DNA of 47,998 nucleotides, from contig VBIU01000087.1 in NCBI GenBank assembly GCA_005880945.1, forward strand, positions 1-47,998, given 5' to 3'. This document shows positions 16,313-26,050 of the stretch, in pieces. The notes beneath the pieces are model-generated. The model saw only the letters and a list, made by a program, of their open reading frames with translations, searched no databases and had not been told where the DNA came from. Position 1 is the stretch's first letter. Each line of letters begins with the position of its first letter. The DNA is from Chloroflexota bacterium. Its GTDB lineage: Bacteria > Chloroflexota > Dormibacteria > Dormibacterales > Dormibacteraceae. The translations under genes were made by a program, and so were the position numbers.

Positions 16313-17452
16313 CTAGCGGGTCGCCCTGACCCGGCCCGGCTCGGGCCGCGCCGTCTCCGTTGCAAACGTGACCTGCTCGAGGAACTCGAGGTCGACGGTG
16401 ACTCCGAGGCCTGGCCCAGTCGGTACTCTCAAGCGGCCCTCACTGAGCACGAACGGCTCGGTGATGTCGCGGTGGTAGTACCGGTCGGATGCGGATGTGT
16501 CGCCGGGAAGGGTGAAGTTCGGCATGGCGGCCATCGCGACGTTTCCGGCACGCCCCAGGCCCGTCTCGAGCATCCCGCCCATCCATACAGGGATGTGATT
16601 GGAAGCGCACAGGTCGTGGATGCGCCGCGCCTCGAGGTAGCCGCCCACCCTGCCCGGCTTGATGTTGACGACCTGGCAGGCGCCCAGCTGGATGGCATCC
16701 GCGGCACCCTGCGCTGAGGTGATCGACTCGTCGAGACAGATGGGCGTGCGAACCACCTTGGCCAGCTCCGCATGGGCAAGCACCTGCTCCTCCGGCAGCG
16801 GCTGCTCGATCAGCAGCAGGTCGAAGGCGTCGAGCTCGGCCAGGTGCTCCGCGTCCGATACCGAATAGGCGGTGTTGGCGTCGACCTGGAGGGGCACGTC
16901 TCCGAAGCGTTCGCGGACGGCGCGCACCGGCTCGAGATCCCAACCCGGCTTGATCTTCAGCTTGATCCGGCGATAGCCCTGGTCGAGGTAGTCGCCGACC
17001 GTTTGCAGAAGGTCGGGGATCGTGCGGTGGATGCCGACCGACACGCCGCAGTCGACCTCATGCCTCACGGCGCCGAAGTACCGCGCAAACGATTCGCCGG
17101 CGGAGCGAAGCTGGGCGTCGAGGACGGCCATCTCGATCGCTGCCTTCGCCATATGGTGGCCGTGAACCGGCCGCAGCACCTTGGCCACGTCTTCGGCCGT
17201 CAATCGTGCGGAGATGAACAGCCTCGGCAGCAGGTGATGGACGAGAGCGTGCTGCGCGCCGTCGACGTACTCGGAGGAGTAGGTGGGCTCCTCGGTGGCG
17301 ACGCACTCGCCCCAACCCTCGCCCGCGGAGGTGATCGCCTTGAGCAGAAGGATGTCGCGCTCGGTCTGGATTCCAAACGATGTCTCGAAGGGAGCCACAA
17401 GCGGCATCCGGATGCGGCGCAGCTCCACCGCCTCGAGCGTGAGCGCGTTCAC
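16313..17452 (-). CDS. menC: o-succinylbenzoate synthase / N-acylamino-acid racemase family
   Basis: About 379 residues of the enolase superfamily (muconate-lactonising subgroup). The catalytic KxK is in RIKLKIKPG near 160. Metal ligands are the Asp of VDANTAY, the Glu of LIEQPL and the Asp of CLDESI; the second catalytic Lys is in VNIKPGRVGG. OSB synthase dehydrates SHCHC in menaquinone synthesis; close relatives racemise N-succinyl amino acids. Its place at the end of the chorismate gene cluster favours MenC. GTG 17452 is preferred as start; TTG 17473 would overlap the upstream stop and add seven residues. Confidence 0.85.
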   Translation of the reverse strand: MNALTLEAVELRRIRMPLVAPFETSFGIQTERDILLLKAITSAGEGWGECVATEEPTYSSEYVDGAQHALVHHLLPRLFISARLTAEDVAKVLRPVHGHHMAKAAIEMAVLDAQLRSAGESFARYFGAVRHEVDCGVSVGIHRTIPDLLQTVGDYLDQGYRRIKLKIKPGWDLEPVRAVRERFGDVPLQVDANTAYSVSDAEHLAELDAFDLLLIEQPLPEEQVLAHAELAKVVRTPICLDESITSAQGAADAIQLGACQVVNIKPGRVGGYLEARRIHDLCASNHIPVWMGGMLETGLGRAGNVAMAAMPNFTLPGDTSASDRYYHRDITEPFVLSEGRLRVPTGPGLGVTVDLEFLEQVTFATETARPEPGRVRATR

Positions 17453-17462
17453 TCGGGAGATG

Positions 17463-18371
17463 TTAGCCGCCAAGGCCGTTTGGGAGCGCGCTCAGCCGGT
17501 GCTCGTCGTCGTCGGAGAGCTCGAGGTCCGCCGCCCCGACGTTCTCCTCCAGCTGGCGCACGCTCGACGCGCCTGGGATGACGACGACGTTCGGCTTTCG
17601 TATGAGCCATGCGAGCGCGACCTGGGCCCGCGTCGCATTCATCTTTTGTCCGATCTCGCCCAGGGCGTCCACCAGGGGCTGCGCGTGCTCCCTCGACTGA
17701 GCGCTGAACGTGCCCCTGACGCGCCGGAAGTTCCGCGGCGGCGCCTTCTGATACTTCCCGGAGAGCAGGCCCTGGGCCAGCGGGCTGTAAGCGATGATCA
17801 CCCTTCCCTGCTGCTGGGCCCATGGAAGAAGGCCTCGCTCCGGCCGTCGGTCGACAAGGCTGAAGAGCACCTGGTTCGAGAGCACCGGGCCGCCCAGCGC
17901 GCGCTCGGCGGCCTGCCAGGCCTCGAGCGAATGGTTGCTCACCCCGACGTGGCCGACCAGGCCCGCCTCCACCAACCGCCTCATCCTCGGCATCGTGGCT
18001 CCCGGCGGAAAGAGTGGACTGGGCCAGTGAACCTGATAGAGGTCGAGGTGCTCGACGTCCAATCGCCGAGCGCTGCCGCGAGCACGTGCGGCCACCTGGA
18101 AAGGGAGTCCCACTGGAAAGAGCTTCGTCGCCAGGAACACATCGTCTCGGCGGCCGCGAATCGCTTCGCCAACGATGCGTTCCGAACGCCCGAAGCCGTA
18201 GATCTCGGCGGTGTCGATCAGGTTGACGCCGAGCTCAAGCGCGCGTCGAACGATGGCGCCCGCCTCCCCCCGCGCATAGTCTCTGCCATACCCCCACTCG
18301 GACGAGCCGAACTGCCAGGTCCCGAGCCCGATCGCCGACAGCCGCGCTCCACCGACCTCGACGAACTTCAC
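17463..18371 (-). CDS. aldo/keto reductase
   Basis: 302 residues from GTG 18371, overlapping the Nudix stop (GTGA); the longer frame is rejected. AKR barrel with catalytic Asp and Tyr in NLIDTAEIYGFGRSE, Lys in FLATKLFP and His in YQVHWPSP. The NADPH-binding C-terminal segment is VIPGASSVRQLEEN. Members reduce aldehydes and ketones; substrate unknown. It is the second-last gene of the aromatic supercluster, which may be co-transcription without a shared pathway. Confidence 0.92.
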   Translation of the reverse strand: MKFVEVGGARLSAIGLGTWQFGSSEWGYGRDYARGEAGAIVRRALELGVNLIDTAEIYGFGRSERIVGEAIRGRRDDVFLATKLFPVGLPFQVAARARGSARRLDVEHLDLYQVHWPSPLFPPGATMPRMRRLVEAGLVGHVGVSNHSLEAWQAAERALGGPVLSNQVLFSLVDRRPERGLLPWAQQQGRVIIAYSPLAQGLLSGKYQKAPPRNFRRVRGTFSAQSREHAQPLVDALGEIGQKMNATRAQVALAWLIRKPNVVVIPGASSVRQLEENVGAADLELSDDDEHRLSALPNGLGG

Positions 18372-18973
18372 AGCGGCAGCTCCCCGCGCGCGAGGCGGTC
18401 GTAGACCATCTGCGACCAAGACTCCATCCCGAGGTAATAGATCCGCATCTCCTCGAGCGTGAGCAGCTCGCCTGCCAGCTTGTCGGTCTCGCGAATCGCA
18501 ATGTTCGGCGTGTCGCCGTCGACAAGGAAGACGACCCCCAGGTGAACCCTGGAGACGGGCGACGACTCGTCGTTCAACAGGCCGATGAGCTTGGCGTCGA
18601 AGGTGCCGTCATAGACGACCTCCTCCTCCCACTCACGCTTCAGGCCGTCCTGGATCGGGTCGCCGGCCTCGAGATCGCCCGGGTTGATATGTCCGCCCAC
18701 GCCGAGGGAGTACTGCTTCCGCAAGCGCTTCTCCGACGACGCGCGCAGACGGTGCGTCAAGAGGTATTGGTCGCGGTGCCGGAAGACGACGTACGGGATG
18801 ATCTGCTGGTAGCTGGGATCGTCCTCCACCTTGGCTCGAGCCATGAAAAAGTGGTGCTCGCGGATCACGGCCTGGTGCTGCTCGAGCCTGTCGCTCACGA
18901 ATCCGTGCCAGGCGCCATCGGGGAATATGTCTTCCCTTTTCACGCACAGCACCTGCTCCGAGGCCGCGCTCAC
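18368..18973 (-). CDS. Nudix-family hydrolase-like protein (COG4112 type)
   Basis: 201 residues from GTG 18973, overlapping the FAD oxidoreductase stop (GTGA). N-terminal EQVLCVKREDIFPDG and HHFFMARAKVEDDPSYQQIIPY are typical of the COG4112 subgroup. The Nudix-box region is GGHINPGD...GLKREWEEEV, keeping the REXXEE metal-binding core. The expected substrate is a nucleoside diphosphate derivative. The longer upstream frame (to 19126) overlaps the neighbouring gene and is not coding. Confidence 0.85.
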   Translation of the reverse strand: MSAASEQVLCVKREDIFPDGAWHGFVSDRLEQHQAVIREHHFFMARAKVEDDPSYQQIIPYVVFRHRDQYLLTHRLRASSEKRLRKQYSLGVGGHINPGDLEAGDPIQDGLKREWEEEVVYDGTFDAKLIGLLNDESSPVSRVHLGVVFLVDGDTPNIAIRETDKLAGELLTLEEMRIYYLGMESWSQMVYDRLARGELPL

Positions 18974-19992
18974 AGCTGAGTCGAATCGACGAGTGGCTTG
19001 GTCCGCTGCGGGTTCAGCGCTTCGATGTCGATGGGCGGGGAGTCGCCGTTGATCATGGCCGCGAGACTGTCGGCCACGGCGGGTGAATGCATGACGCCAT
19101 GGCCGCTGAAGCCGCACGACGACCAAACACCGGCCCGCGCAGTCTCACCGACCAGCGGGTGATGGTCGAAAGTCACCTCGTAGCTCCCTGTGAAAAAGCC
19201 GTCCGGCTCTGGCACCGCGGCCCGAGGGGCACGCATGGCGAGCCAATCTCGGATGCGACCCCAGTCGTGCTGGTCGCCCGGTCCCATCACCCACAGCCGG
19301 CGGTCGCGTTCGCGAAAATGAAAACCCGAGCCCGCCTCGAGGGTCATCGGCACCGTATCACCGAGCCAATCGTATGGACCGGTCTGGAACACGCCGCGCT
19401 CCACGGCCTCGACCTCCAGGGCAACGCCAAGCGTACGGCCGACCTTCGACGACCAGACGCCGCACGCCACGACGACCACGTCCGCCTTCAAATCACGCGT
19501 GCCCGCCTCAGTCCCAAGCCTGAAGTCGGCGCCCAGCGCCCGAGCCTCTTCGACGTAACAGCCAAGGATCTGGAGCGGCACATACAGGCCGTCCAGCGCG
19601 CAGTAGTTGGCGCCCTCGATCCCTTTGGTGTCAAGCCAGGGCACTACGGAGCGCGGGTCAGGATGCTCGATCGGCAGCCCACACGCCCGCTGGAGATCGG
19701 CCCGGCGCCGAAGGTCATCGGCCACCTCGGCCGACTCTGCCAGGTACAGGTATCCGTTGGGCTGAAAGTGGATGTGCTCGGCCCGCTGGACGAAGAAGCT
19801 GCGTGACGCAAGCGCGAGCTTGATGTTCAGCTCGCTGCCGTGCTGAGTGCGAAAGCCGCCCAGCGCCTTCGATGTAGAGCCCGCGGGCTCGTGAGCCGTG
19901 TCGAAGACCACCACGTCTTTGCGGCCGCGCCGCGCGAGGGCCCAGGCGAGCGAGGATCCAGCAACGCCGGCACCGAGGATGGTCACCATCAC
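18970..19992 (-). CDS. FAD-dependent amine/amino-acid oxidoreductase (DAO family)
   Basis: 340 residues. The N-terminal FAD-binding Rossmann motif is ILGAGVAGSSLAWALARRG (residues 5-23). SKALGGFRTQHG resembles the second FAD-contact segment of sarcosine/glycine oxidases, and the C-terminus GFSGHGVMHSPAVADSLA is the typical last FAD motif. Such enzymes oxidise secondary amines or D-amino acids. GTG 19992 overlaps the stop of the B3/B4 gene. Its position among aromatic genes suggests a link to amino acids, not proven. Confidence 0.87.
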   Translation of the reverse strand: MMVTILGAGVAGSSLAWALARRGRKDVVVFDTAHEPAGSTSKALGGFRTQHGSELNIKLALASRSFFVQRAEHIHFQPNGYLYLAESAEVADDLRRRADLQRACGLPIEHPDPRSVVPWLDTKGIEGANYCALDGLYVPLQILGCYVEEARALGADFRLGTEAGTRDLKADVVVVACGVWSSKVGRTLGVALEVEAVERGVFQTGPYDWLGDTVPMTLEAGSGFHFRERDRRLWVMGPGDQHDWGRIRDWLAMRAPRAAVPEPDGFFTGSYEVTFDHHPLVGETARAGVWSSCGFSGHGVMHSPAVADSLAAMINGDSPPIDIEALNPQRTKPLVDSTQL

Positions 19993-20594
19993 ACCCTCAT
20001 GCGGACGAGGCCGCGGCCGAAAACCGCGATCAGCTCGGCGGTGCGGTCGATGTCATCGTCCCCGACCGGCAGGAAGTACAGCCACGCTGCACGTTCGGTG
20101 TCGGTCGTGATCATCGTCCGCGCGGAGTCGGAGCTCGGATTGCCGCACGGCCCATCCGCGTCGGCGACACATATCCGGCCGGCCACGTTCACCCGCTCCT
20201 TGCCGATGCCGGTGTAGGTCTCCCCCTCGGCCCCGAGCCTGACCACCAGCTCATCGCCTCGAACCTTGTCGAGGTCGTAAAGTCCGACCGGCACCTGCAG
20301 CTGCACTGACATCGTGTTGGCGACGTCGACCAGCGAGTTCACTCGCGGCAGCGGCTCACCCTTCCTCAGGCGGCGAAGCAGCGCCTCTGAGGACGGCCGG
20401 ACACGGGTGGGATCGATTCCGAAGCGGCGGTAGAGGGCGCGGGCAGGACCGGCCGGGCCGACCTCCCCCGACCGGGCAGCCTGCGTCGCGCGCGCCACCT
20501 CCAGCGCAAAGTCCTCGCGCGGCTCGGTCACCTCGAGCTCATGCAGCTCGAGGACGACGAGCTCGATGCCCAGCTCGTCGCGAACGCTCAGCAC
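19989..20594 (-). CDS. B3/B4 tRNA-binding-domain protein
   Basis: 201 residues from GTG 20594, overlapping the end of aroA; the longer frame on this strand lies inside aroA and is a shadow. Matches the free-standing B3/B4 domain of phenylalanyl-tRNA synthetase beta: RPSSEALLRRLRKGEPLPRV, NSLVDVANTMSVQLQVPVG, LYDLDKVRGD, ending with TERAAWLYFLP. In PheRS this domain edits mischarged Tyr-tRNA; the role of stand-alone copies is poorly known. Next to tyrA, aroA and trp genes it could be an aminoacyl-tRNA editing or amino-acid binding protein (inference). Confidence 0.85.
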   Translation of the reverse strand: MLSVRDELGIELVVLELHELEVTEPREDFALEVARATQAARSGEVGPAGPARALYRRFGIDPTRVRPSSEALLRRLRKGEPLPRVNSLVDVANTMSVQLQVPVGLYDLDKVRGDELVVRLGAEGETYTGIGKERVNVAGRICVADADGPCGNPSSDSARTMITTDTERAAWLYFLPVGDDDIDRTAELIAVFGRGLVRMRV

Positions 20595-21844
20595 AGGGAT
20601 TCCAGCTGATCGAAGAAGCCTGGATCGGAGATCTCGACGCATTCGGCATCCTCGATCTCGGTCTCGCCATCGGCGAGCAGCCCGGCAATCGCGAGCGCCA
20701 TCGCGACGCGGTGGTCGCCACGCGAGCGCACCCGTGCGCCGCGAAGATTGCTCGGGCCTTTGATCGTCCAGCCGTCGTCGTGGGGGGTGATGTTCGCCCC
20801 CATCGCGCCGAGCCCCTCGGCCATGGCCGCGATGCGATCCGACTCCTTCACGTGCAGCTCGGCGGCGCCTGAGATGTGGCTCTCGCCCTCGATCTGGGTG
20901 GCCGCCACCGCCAGGACGAGCAGCTCGTCGATCATCTCGGCGGCCATCGCGCCGTCGACCTCGAACGGGTGCAGGTCGACCGCTGTGTGGATCTCGAGGT
21001 CCGCGACAGCCTCTCCTCCGCTTACGTGCTCGCGGCTCGCATGGATGTCGAAACCTGTTTCGCGAAGCAGTTCGAGGAACGCGGAGCGCGTGGGGTTGAC
21101 CCCGACGCCGGGTATGTGCAGTGTCGATCCCGGTACAAGTCCTCCCGCGACCATCCAGAAGCTCGCGGCGCTGAGGTCGCCGGGGACCTCGATGTGGATG
21201 GGCTCGAGCTTGTCGGTCCTGTCGACCTCGACGCGATCCCCCTCCGACCGTACGTCCACCCCCATCGCTGTGAGCATCAGCTCGGTGTGGTTGCGCGTGC
21301 GAGCCGGTTCGATCACCGCGGTGGTCCCTTCCGCGAACAGGCCGGCCAGCAGCACCGCCGACTTGACCTGAGCGCTCGGCACCGGAAGCCGGTACTCGAT
21401 GCCGTGAAGAGGCCGCCGCCCGCCAACTCGAAGCGGCGGCCATTCAGCATGCGCGCCCATCTGCGTCAAAGGCTTCACCACCCGGTCCATCGGCCGCCGG
21501 GTCAGTGACTCGTCACCGGTGAGCTCGCTGACGAAGGGCTGCGCCGCGAGCACACCAGCAAGCAGTCGCATGGTGGTGCCCGAGTTGCCGCAATCAAGTG
21601 GGCCTTCCGCCTTTCGCACTCCGCCAAGGCCGACACCACGGACCGCGGTATCCTCGACCTGAGCTCCGAGTGCGCGCAGGCAGGAGGCCGTCGACTGAAC
21701 ATCGGCGCCCGCCGAAAGTCCGTGTATGCGGCTCCAACCATCCGCGAGCCCCGCCAGGATCAACGCGCGATGCGAGATCGACTTGTCCCCGGGCAGCACC
21801 ACCTCGCCCTCCAGACGCTCAGCTCTACGAACAGTCGCGATCAC
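20588..21844 (-). CDS. aroA: 3-phosphoshikimate 1-carboxyvinyltransferase (EPSP synthase)
   Basis: 418 residues, normal length. Joins phosphoenolpyruvate to shikimate 3-phosphate, the sixth shikimate step. Seen: GDKSISHRALILAGLADG, CGNSGTTMRLLAG, ELTGDESLTRRPM, SAQVKSAVLLAG, HVKESDRI and GDHRVAMALAIAG, all active-site motifs. GTG 21844 overlaps the tyrA stop (GTGA). Class I versus class II sensitivity is not decided here. Frame extension upstream to 22366 lies within tyrA and is not coding. Confidence 0.96.
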   Translation of the reverse strand: MIATVRRAERLEGEVVLPGDKSISHRALILAGLADGWSRIHGLSAGADVQSTASCLRALGAQVEDTAVRGVGLGGVRKAEGPLDCGNSGTTMRLLAGVLAAQPFVSELTGDESLTRRPMDRVVKPLTQMGAHAEWPPLRVGGRRPLHGIEYRLPVPSAQVKSAVLLAGLFAEGTTAVIEPARTRNHTELMLTAMGVDVRSEGDRVEVDRTDKLEPIHIEVPGDLSAASFWMVAGGLVPGSTLHIPGVGVNPTRSAFLELLRETGFDIHASREHVSGGEAVADLEIHTAVDLHPFEVDGAMAAEMIDELLVLAVAATQIEGESHISGAAELHVKESDRIAAMAEGLGAMGANITPHDDGWTIKGPSNLRGARVRSRGDHRVAMALAIAGLLADGETEIEDAECVEISDPGFFDQLESLC

Positions 21845-22668
21845 GCCGAGTCGTTGTCTCGAGCCCATCGCTCGCGGACCGCGCGCGCCTCCTCGAACAG
21901 CTCGACCAGGCGCGGGTCGTCGGCGTCGAGGTGGCGGCGCAGGCGCGCAAGCGCTGCGCTGACCGCATCCACCTGCTCCAGAAGATGCGTGCGATTGGTC
22001 CGCGCGATGCCCGCATACAGCGAGGGGTCGCCCGCCGCGAGCCGGCTCATGTCCCGAAATCCGGACGCCGCGAGCTTCGATGCCTCCGCCCAATCCGGCC
22101 GGCCGGAGAGTGAAAGGACGTAACCGACCGAAAGCAGGAACGCGGCGTGGCTGACGCCGGCCACCAGCCTGTCGTGGGTCTCCGCGTCCATCACCATCGG
22201 TTGGGCGCCGACTGCCTCGACCAGGCCGGTCACCACCGTGTCCGCGCTCGTGAGGACCCACGGCGCGCCCTTGAAGATCGAGCCGTCCGCCGCATCGATG
22301 CCCGCCTTCTCCTTTCCGCACATCGGGTGGCCACCAACCAGGTCGATCCCCGACTTGGATGCCCACTCCATGACGCTGGCCTTCGTGCTGGACATGTCGG
22401 TGACGACCTTGCCGGCAACGCGGCCGCGAAGGACGGCGAAAACCTCCTGAAGTGCGAGTATCGGTACCGGCAGCACGACGAGGTCTGCCACATCGATGAC
22501 TGATAGGTCGCCGCTCGCGCTCTCCACGATGCCGCGATCCAGCGCCTTGCGCACGGTGGCCGGGTCTCGATCGCTGCCGACCACCACGAAATCGGGCCGC
22601 GCCTCCTTGAGGGCCAGCGCCAGCGATGAGCCCATCAGACCAAGGCCCACGACCGCAACAGCGGGCAC
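21841..22668 (-). CDS. tyrA: prephenate dehydrogenase
   Basis: 275 residues. N-terminal NAD(P)-binding VVGLGLMGSSLALAL; catalytic histidine in GGHPMCGKEKAG near 115, with SHAAFLLSVG further on. Converts prephenate to 4-hydroxyphenylpyruvate for tyrosine. No ACT regulatory domain at the C-terminus, and no fused chorismate mutase, which is supplied by aroH in the same cluster. GTG start at 22668, 13 bp after the aroF stop. Confidence 0.95.
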   Translation of the reverse strand: MPAVAVVGLGLMGSSLALALKEARPDFVVVGSDRDPATVRKALDRGIVESASGDLSVIDVADLVVLPVPILALQEVFAVLRGRVAGKVVTDMSSTKASVMEWASKSGIDLVGGHPMCGKEKAGIDAADGSIFKGAPWVLTSADTVVTGLVEAVGAQPMVMDAETHDRLVAGVSHAAFLLSVGYVLSLSGRPDWAEASKLAASGFRDMSRLAAGDPSLYAGIARTNRTHLLEQVDAVSAALARLRRHLDADDPRLVELFEEARAVRERWARDNDSA

Positions 22669-22681
22669 GCGGCGCGCCCGG

Positions 22682-23698
22682 CTAGGCGAGCTGCTTGGCC
22701 ATCGCGCCCAGCAGCCGTCGAAGATCGTCCATCAACCTATCGAAGTTCTCGAAGTCAAGAGACTGCGCACCATCCGACAGCGCCTGGTTCGGAGTGGGAT
22801 GAACCTCGACGATCAGCCCGTGAGCGCCGGCCGCGACGGCGGCCAGCGAAAGCGGACGCACCAGCGACCAGCGGCCGGTGGCCTGCGAGGGATCGACGAT
22901 GATCGGGAGGTGCGACAGCTCGCGCGCCAGCGGCACTGCGTTGAGGTCGAGCGTGAACCTGGTCGCCGTTTCGAAAGTGCGGATGCCGCGCTCACACAGA
23001 ATTACATCGCGGTTTCCCTGCGACAGGATGTACTCGGCCGCCAGCAGCCATTCCTCGATGGTCGACGACATTCCGCGCTTCAGGAGCACCGGCTTGCCGG
23101 ACCGTCCCGCCTCCTGCAGCAGCGCGTAGTTCTGCATGTTCCGCGTGCCTAGCTGAAGAATGTCCGCGTAACGCGCGACCAGCTCGACATCGCCCGGCGA
23201 CACGACCTCTGTAACGACCTTGAGGCCTGTCTCCGTTCGCGCCGTCGCCATCATCTTGAGGGCGGATTCGCCGAGCCCCTGGAAGGAGTACGGCGATGTG
23301 CGCGGCTTGAAGGCGCCACCGCGCAAGACCTTGGCGCCCTGAGAGGCCACATGACGAGCGGTCTCCAACAGCATGTCCTCGCCTTCGACCGAGCATGGGC
23401 CCGCCATCATCACGACCTCGTCGGCGCCGATCCGGACGCCGCCGACGTCAACCACCGTGTTGACGGGCCGGAACTCGCGGCTCGCCAGCTTGAACGGCTT
23501 GGTGATCGGGATGATCTCGTGGATCGCATTCAGGTGCGAGAACGCCTCCTTGTAGGCGTATGCGTTGCCTCCGATCACGCCCACAAGGGTCCGCTCCTCT
23601 CCGCGCGAGAGCTCGGTCTTGAGCCCGATCTCGTGGACGCGGTCGACGACCGCCTTGATGTCGGCTTCCGTCGCCGTGTGGGTCATGACGATGATCAC
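22682..23698 (-). CDS. aroF: 3-deoxy-7-phosphoheptulonate (DAHP) synthase, type I-beta
   Basis: 338 residues. First shikimate-pathway enzyme, condensing PEP and erythrose 4-phosphate. The N-terminal ~70 residues (TEADIKAVVDRVHEIGLKTE) are the ferredoxin-like regulatory domain known from Thermotoga DAHP synthase. The barrel shows MMAGPCSVE, LRGGAFKPRTSPYSFQG, GTRNMQNY, LLKRGM and LIVEVHPTP. GTG 23698 overlaps the aroH stop. The regulatory domain is expected to bind Tyr or Phe for feedback control. Confidence 0.95.
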   Translation of the reverse strand: MIIVMTHTATEADIKAVVDRVHEIGLKTELSRGEERTLVGVIGGNAYAYKEAFSHLNAIHEIIPITKPFKLASREFRPVNTVVDVGGVRIGADEVVMMAGPCSVEGEDMLLETARHVASQGAKVLRGGAFKPRTSPYSFQGLGESALKMMATARTETGLKVVTEVVSPGDVELVARYADILQLGTRNMQNYALLQEAGRSGKPVLLKRGMSSTIEEWLLAAEYILSQGNRDVILCERGIRTFETATRFTLDLNAVPLARELSHLPIIVDPSQATGRWSLVRPLSLAAVAAGAHGLIVEVHPTPNQALSDGAQSLDFENFDRLMDDLRRLLGAMAKQLA

Positions 23699-24090
23699 GG
23701 GATGAAACTTCCTTTCAGCGACTGGAGATCGGCTTTGATTGCTTGCGCTCCACGCAGGTAGGCGAAGCGCATCGAGGACTGCGGCTTGGCGGTGTTGTAG
23801 AGCAGAAGGATACGGATGCACATAGGAACCCCGCGCGGGTTCGGCAGCTGAACGTCCATGTCGTGGCCGCACAACAGGGGCACCTCGAGCCAGCCCAGGC
23901 GGCGCGCGGCGTAAGCGGGGAACTCGGCAGTCAGATCATGAGTCGTGGTGAAGTAGGCAAAACAGATCTCTTCCTTGTCCAGGCTGTTCAGCCGGGTGAG
24001 CTCCTTCAGCAGCTCCTCGGTCGCCTCGGTTATCGCTTCGGCCGTGTTCGCCTCCGCGGTGGTCGCACCGCGTATCCCCCTCACCGGCAT
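23695..24090 (-). CDS. aroH: chorismate mutase, AroH type
   Basis: 131 residues, the size of trimeric AroH-class mutases (Bacillus type) rather than the helical AroQ class. [18 protein letters not shown] at the N-terminus and FAYFTTTHDLTAEFPAYAARR carry the active-site Arg and surrounding family residues; VPLLCGHDMDV and CIRILLLYN complete the pattern. Converts chorismate to prephenate. Start ATG 24090 overlaps the end of trpA by 10 bp. Confidence 0.94.
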   Translation of the reverse strand: MPVRGIRGATTAEANTAEAITEATEELLKELTRLNSLDKEEICFAYFTTTHDLTAEFPAYAARRLGWLEVPLLCGHDMDVQLPNPRGVPMCIRILLLYNTAKPQSSMRFAYLRGAQAIKADLQSLKGSFIP

Positions 24091-24884
24091 GCCTTCAGCA
24101 GCTCCTTGACCAGCTTTACCGGGTCGGAGCCCTTGTCGATCTCGGCGACGATCGCGCTGCCGACCACCGCTGCGTCAGCGGTTCCACGAAGAGCCTTCAT
24201 GTGCTCGGGACGTGAGATGCCAAAACCGGCGGCCACAGGCAGCTCCGTGTGGCTCCTCACCTGCTGGATGAGCTCCTTCATCCCGGCCGGAATCTCCTTG
24301 CGCGCCCCGGTGATCCCGGTGACCGTCACGCAGTAGACGAACCCGCTCGAGTGCTCGCAAATCGACTGCAGGCGGTGGGCGGACGTCGTCGGCGAGACCA
24401 TGAAGATCGTGTCGAGCGAGGCCGACCGCAGCCAGCCGGCGACCGGCTCCGATTCCTCCACCGGCAGGTCGGGCACTATGACTCCGGCCACCCCTGCCTG
24501 CGCGGCCTCGGCTGCGAACTTCCGCGGGTCGTACGCAAGGATCGGGTTGATGTAGGTCATCAGCACGACCGGCGTGCCCTCGGCCGCGATTGCGGCGGCC
24601 ACCTCCAGGCAGCCCTCGACGTTGATTCCGTGCTCCAGCGCAGCCTGCCCCGCGCGCTGGATGACGGGACCGTCCGCGAGCGGATCCGAATGGGGTATGC
24701 CGATCTCGAGGGCGGCCACGCCCGAGGTCGCAAGCTTCTTCCCCACCTCGATCGAGCGCTTGCGGTTCGGATGGCCGCCCATGATGTATGCGACAAGCTT
24801 CAAGTCCTTGTCGGCCCGCAGTGCCTGGTCGAGCTTCGAACGGGTTGAACGTGCGCCGCGCGCCCGCCCGGTATCAGACACCAT
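24081..24884 (-). CDS. trpA: tryptophan synthase alpha chain
   Basis: 267 residues. Splits indole-3-glycerol phosphate to indole for TrpB. Catalytic Glu in [19 protein letters not shown], catalytic Asp in [10 protein letters not shown], phosphate-binding GFGISRPEH and [12 protein letters not shown] at 24884 overlaps the trpB 3' end by 11 bp. The N-terminal ~20 residues are an Arg-rich extension ahead of the usual start of the barrel. Confidence 0.97.
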   Translation of the reverse strand: MVSDTGRARGARSTRSKLDQALRADKDLKLVAYIMGGHPNRKRSIEVGKKLATSGVAALEIGIPHSDPLADGPVIQRAGQAALEHGINVEGCLEVAAAIAAEGTPVVLMTYINPILAYDPRKFAAEAAQAGVAGVIVPDLPVEESEPVAGWLRSASLDTIFMVSPTTSAHRLQSICEHSSGFVYCVTVTGITGARKEIPAGMKELIQQVRSHTELPVAAGFGISRPEHMKALRGTADAAVVGSAIVAEIDKGSDPVKLVKELLKACR

Positions 24885-26046
24885 CGATCGAGTCCATGTC
24901 CTTGTCGCCGCGCCCCGACAGGCAGACCAGGATCCTTCCGCCCGGTCCGTACTCGCGCGCCATCACCCCGGCGTGGTGCAGGGCGTGCGCCGGCTCGAGG
25001 GCCGGCATGATTCCCTCCAGGCGCGTGCACAGCTTGAAGGCGGCGATCGCGTCCTTGTCGGTCACGGCCACGTACTCGACTCGCTCGGCGTCGCGGAGGA
25101 AAGCGTGCTCGGGGCCCACTCCGGGATAGTCGAGGCCGGCGGACACCGAGTGCGTCGGCAGTATCTGGCCGTCGCGATCCTGCAGGACGTACGAGTAGCT
25201 CCCGTGAAGCACCCCTGGCCGGCCGCCCACCAGCGACGCAGCATGGTGTCCGGTCCGCACTCCCTCGCCGGCCGCCTCGACACCCACGAGCGCGACATCC
25301 TTGTCGTCGAGGAATGCCGTGAACACGCCGATCGCGTTCGACCCGCCGCCGACACAGGCGATCACCACGTCCGGGAGCTTGCCGTCGACCGACAGGTACT
25401 GCTCACGCGCTTCGTCCCCAATCACCCGCTGCAGGTCTCGGACCATCTCCGGGTAGGGGTGCGGTCCCACGACGGACCCGATGATGTAGTGCGTGGTCCT
25501 AACGTTGGTGACCCAGTCGCGGATCGCCTCTGAGGTGGCGTCCTTGAGGGTCTTGGTGCCCGCGGTGACCTCCACCACCTCGGCGCCCAGCAGCTTCATG
25601 CGCCGGACGTTCATCGACTGCCTGCGCATGTCCTCGGTGCCCATGTAGACGGTGCACTCGAAGCCGAAACGCGCGCACACAGTCGCCACAGCGACGCCAT
25701 GCTGGCCCGCGCCGGTCTCCGCGATGATGCGTTTCTTGCCCATGCGCAACGCCAGCAGGGCCTGACCGACAGCGTTGTTCAGCTTGTGGGCGCCGGTGTG
25801 GCACAGGTCCTCGCGCTTGAGGTGAATATGCGCGCCACCGAAGTGCTCGCCGAGGCGGGTCGCCGAGTACAGCGGGGTGGGTCGCCCGACAAATGCTCGG
25901 CGGTGGCCCGCCAGCTCCAGCTGGAACTGGGTATCGGCCTTGGCCTCGTGCCAGACGTCCTCGAGCTCTTCCAGCGCCCCCATCAGAGTCTCGGGGACGT
26001 ACTGACCACCGTACGGTCCAAAACGCCCTCGCTCAGGGTGGCTCAC
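24874..26046 (-). CDS. trpB: tryptophan synthase beta chain
   Basis: 390 residues from GTG 26046, 4 bp after the trpF stop; the product then opens [18 protein letters not shown], the usual TrpB N-terminus. The PLP lysine is in [15 protein letters not shown], catalytic Glu in [11 protein letters not shown], phosphate loop GGGSNAIG. Makes Trp from indole and serine. It is the TrpB1 class because it pairs with trpA. Confidence 0.97.
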   Translation of the reverse strand: MSHPERGRFGPYGGQYVPETLMGALEELEDVWHEAKADTQFQLELAGHRRAFVGRPTPLYSATRLGEHFGGAHIHLKREDLCHTGAHKLNNAVGQALLALRMGKKRIIAETGAGQHGVAVATVCARFGFECTVYMGTEDMRRQSMNVRRMKLLGAEVVEVTAGTKTLKDATSEAIRDWVTNVRTTHYIIGSVVGPHPYPEMVRDLQRVIGDEAREQYLSVDGKLPDVVIACVGGGSNAIGVFTAFLDDKDVALVGVEAAGEGVRTGHHAASLVGGRPGVLHGSYSYVLQDRDGQILPTHSVSAGLDYPGVGPEHAFLRDAERVEYVAVTDKDAIAAFKLCTRLEGIMPALEPAHALHHAGVMAREYGPGGRILVCLSGRGDKDMDSIDGV

Positions 26047-26050
26047 GGGC

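Noticed and set aside
20595-21443. Long N-terminal extension of the B3/B4 gene
   Set aside because: Lies entirely within aroA in another frame.
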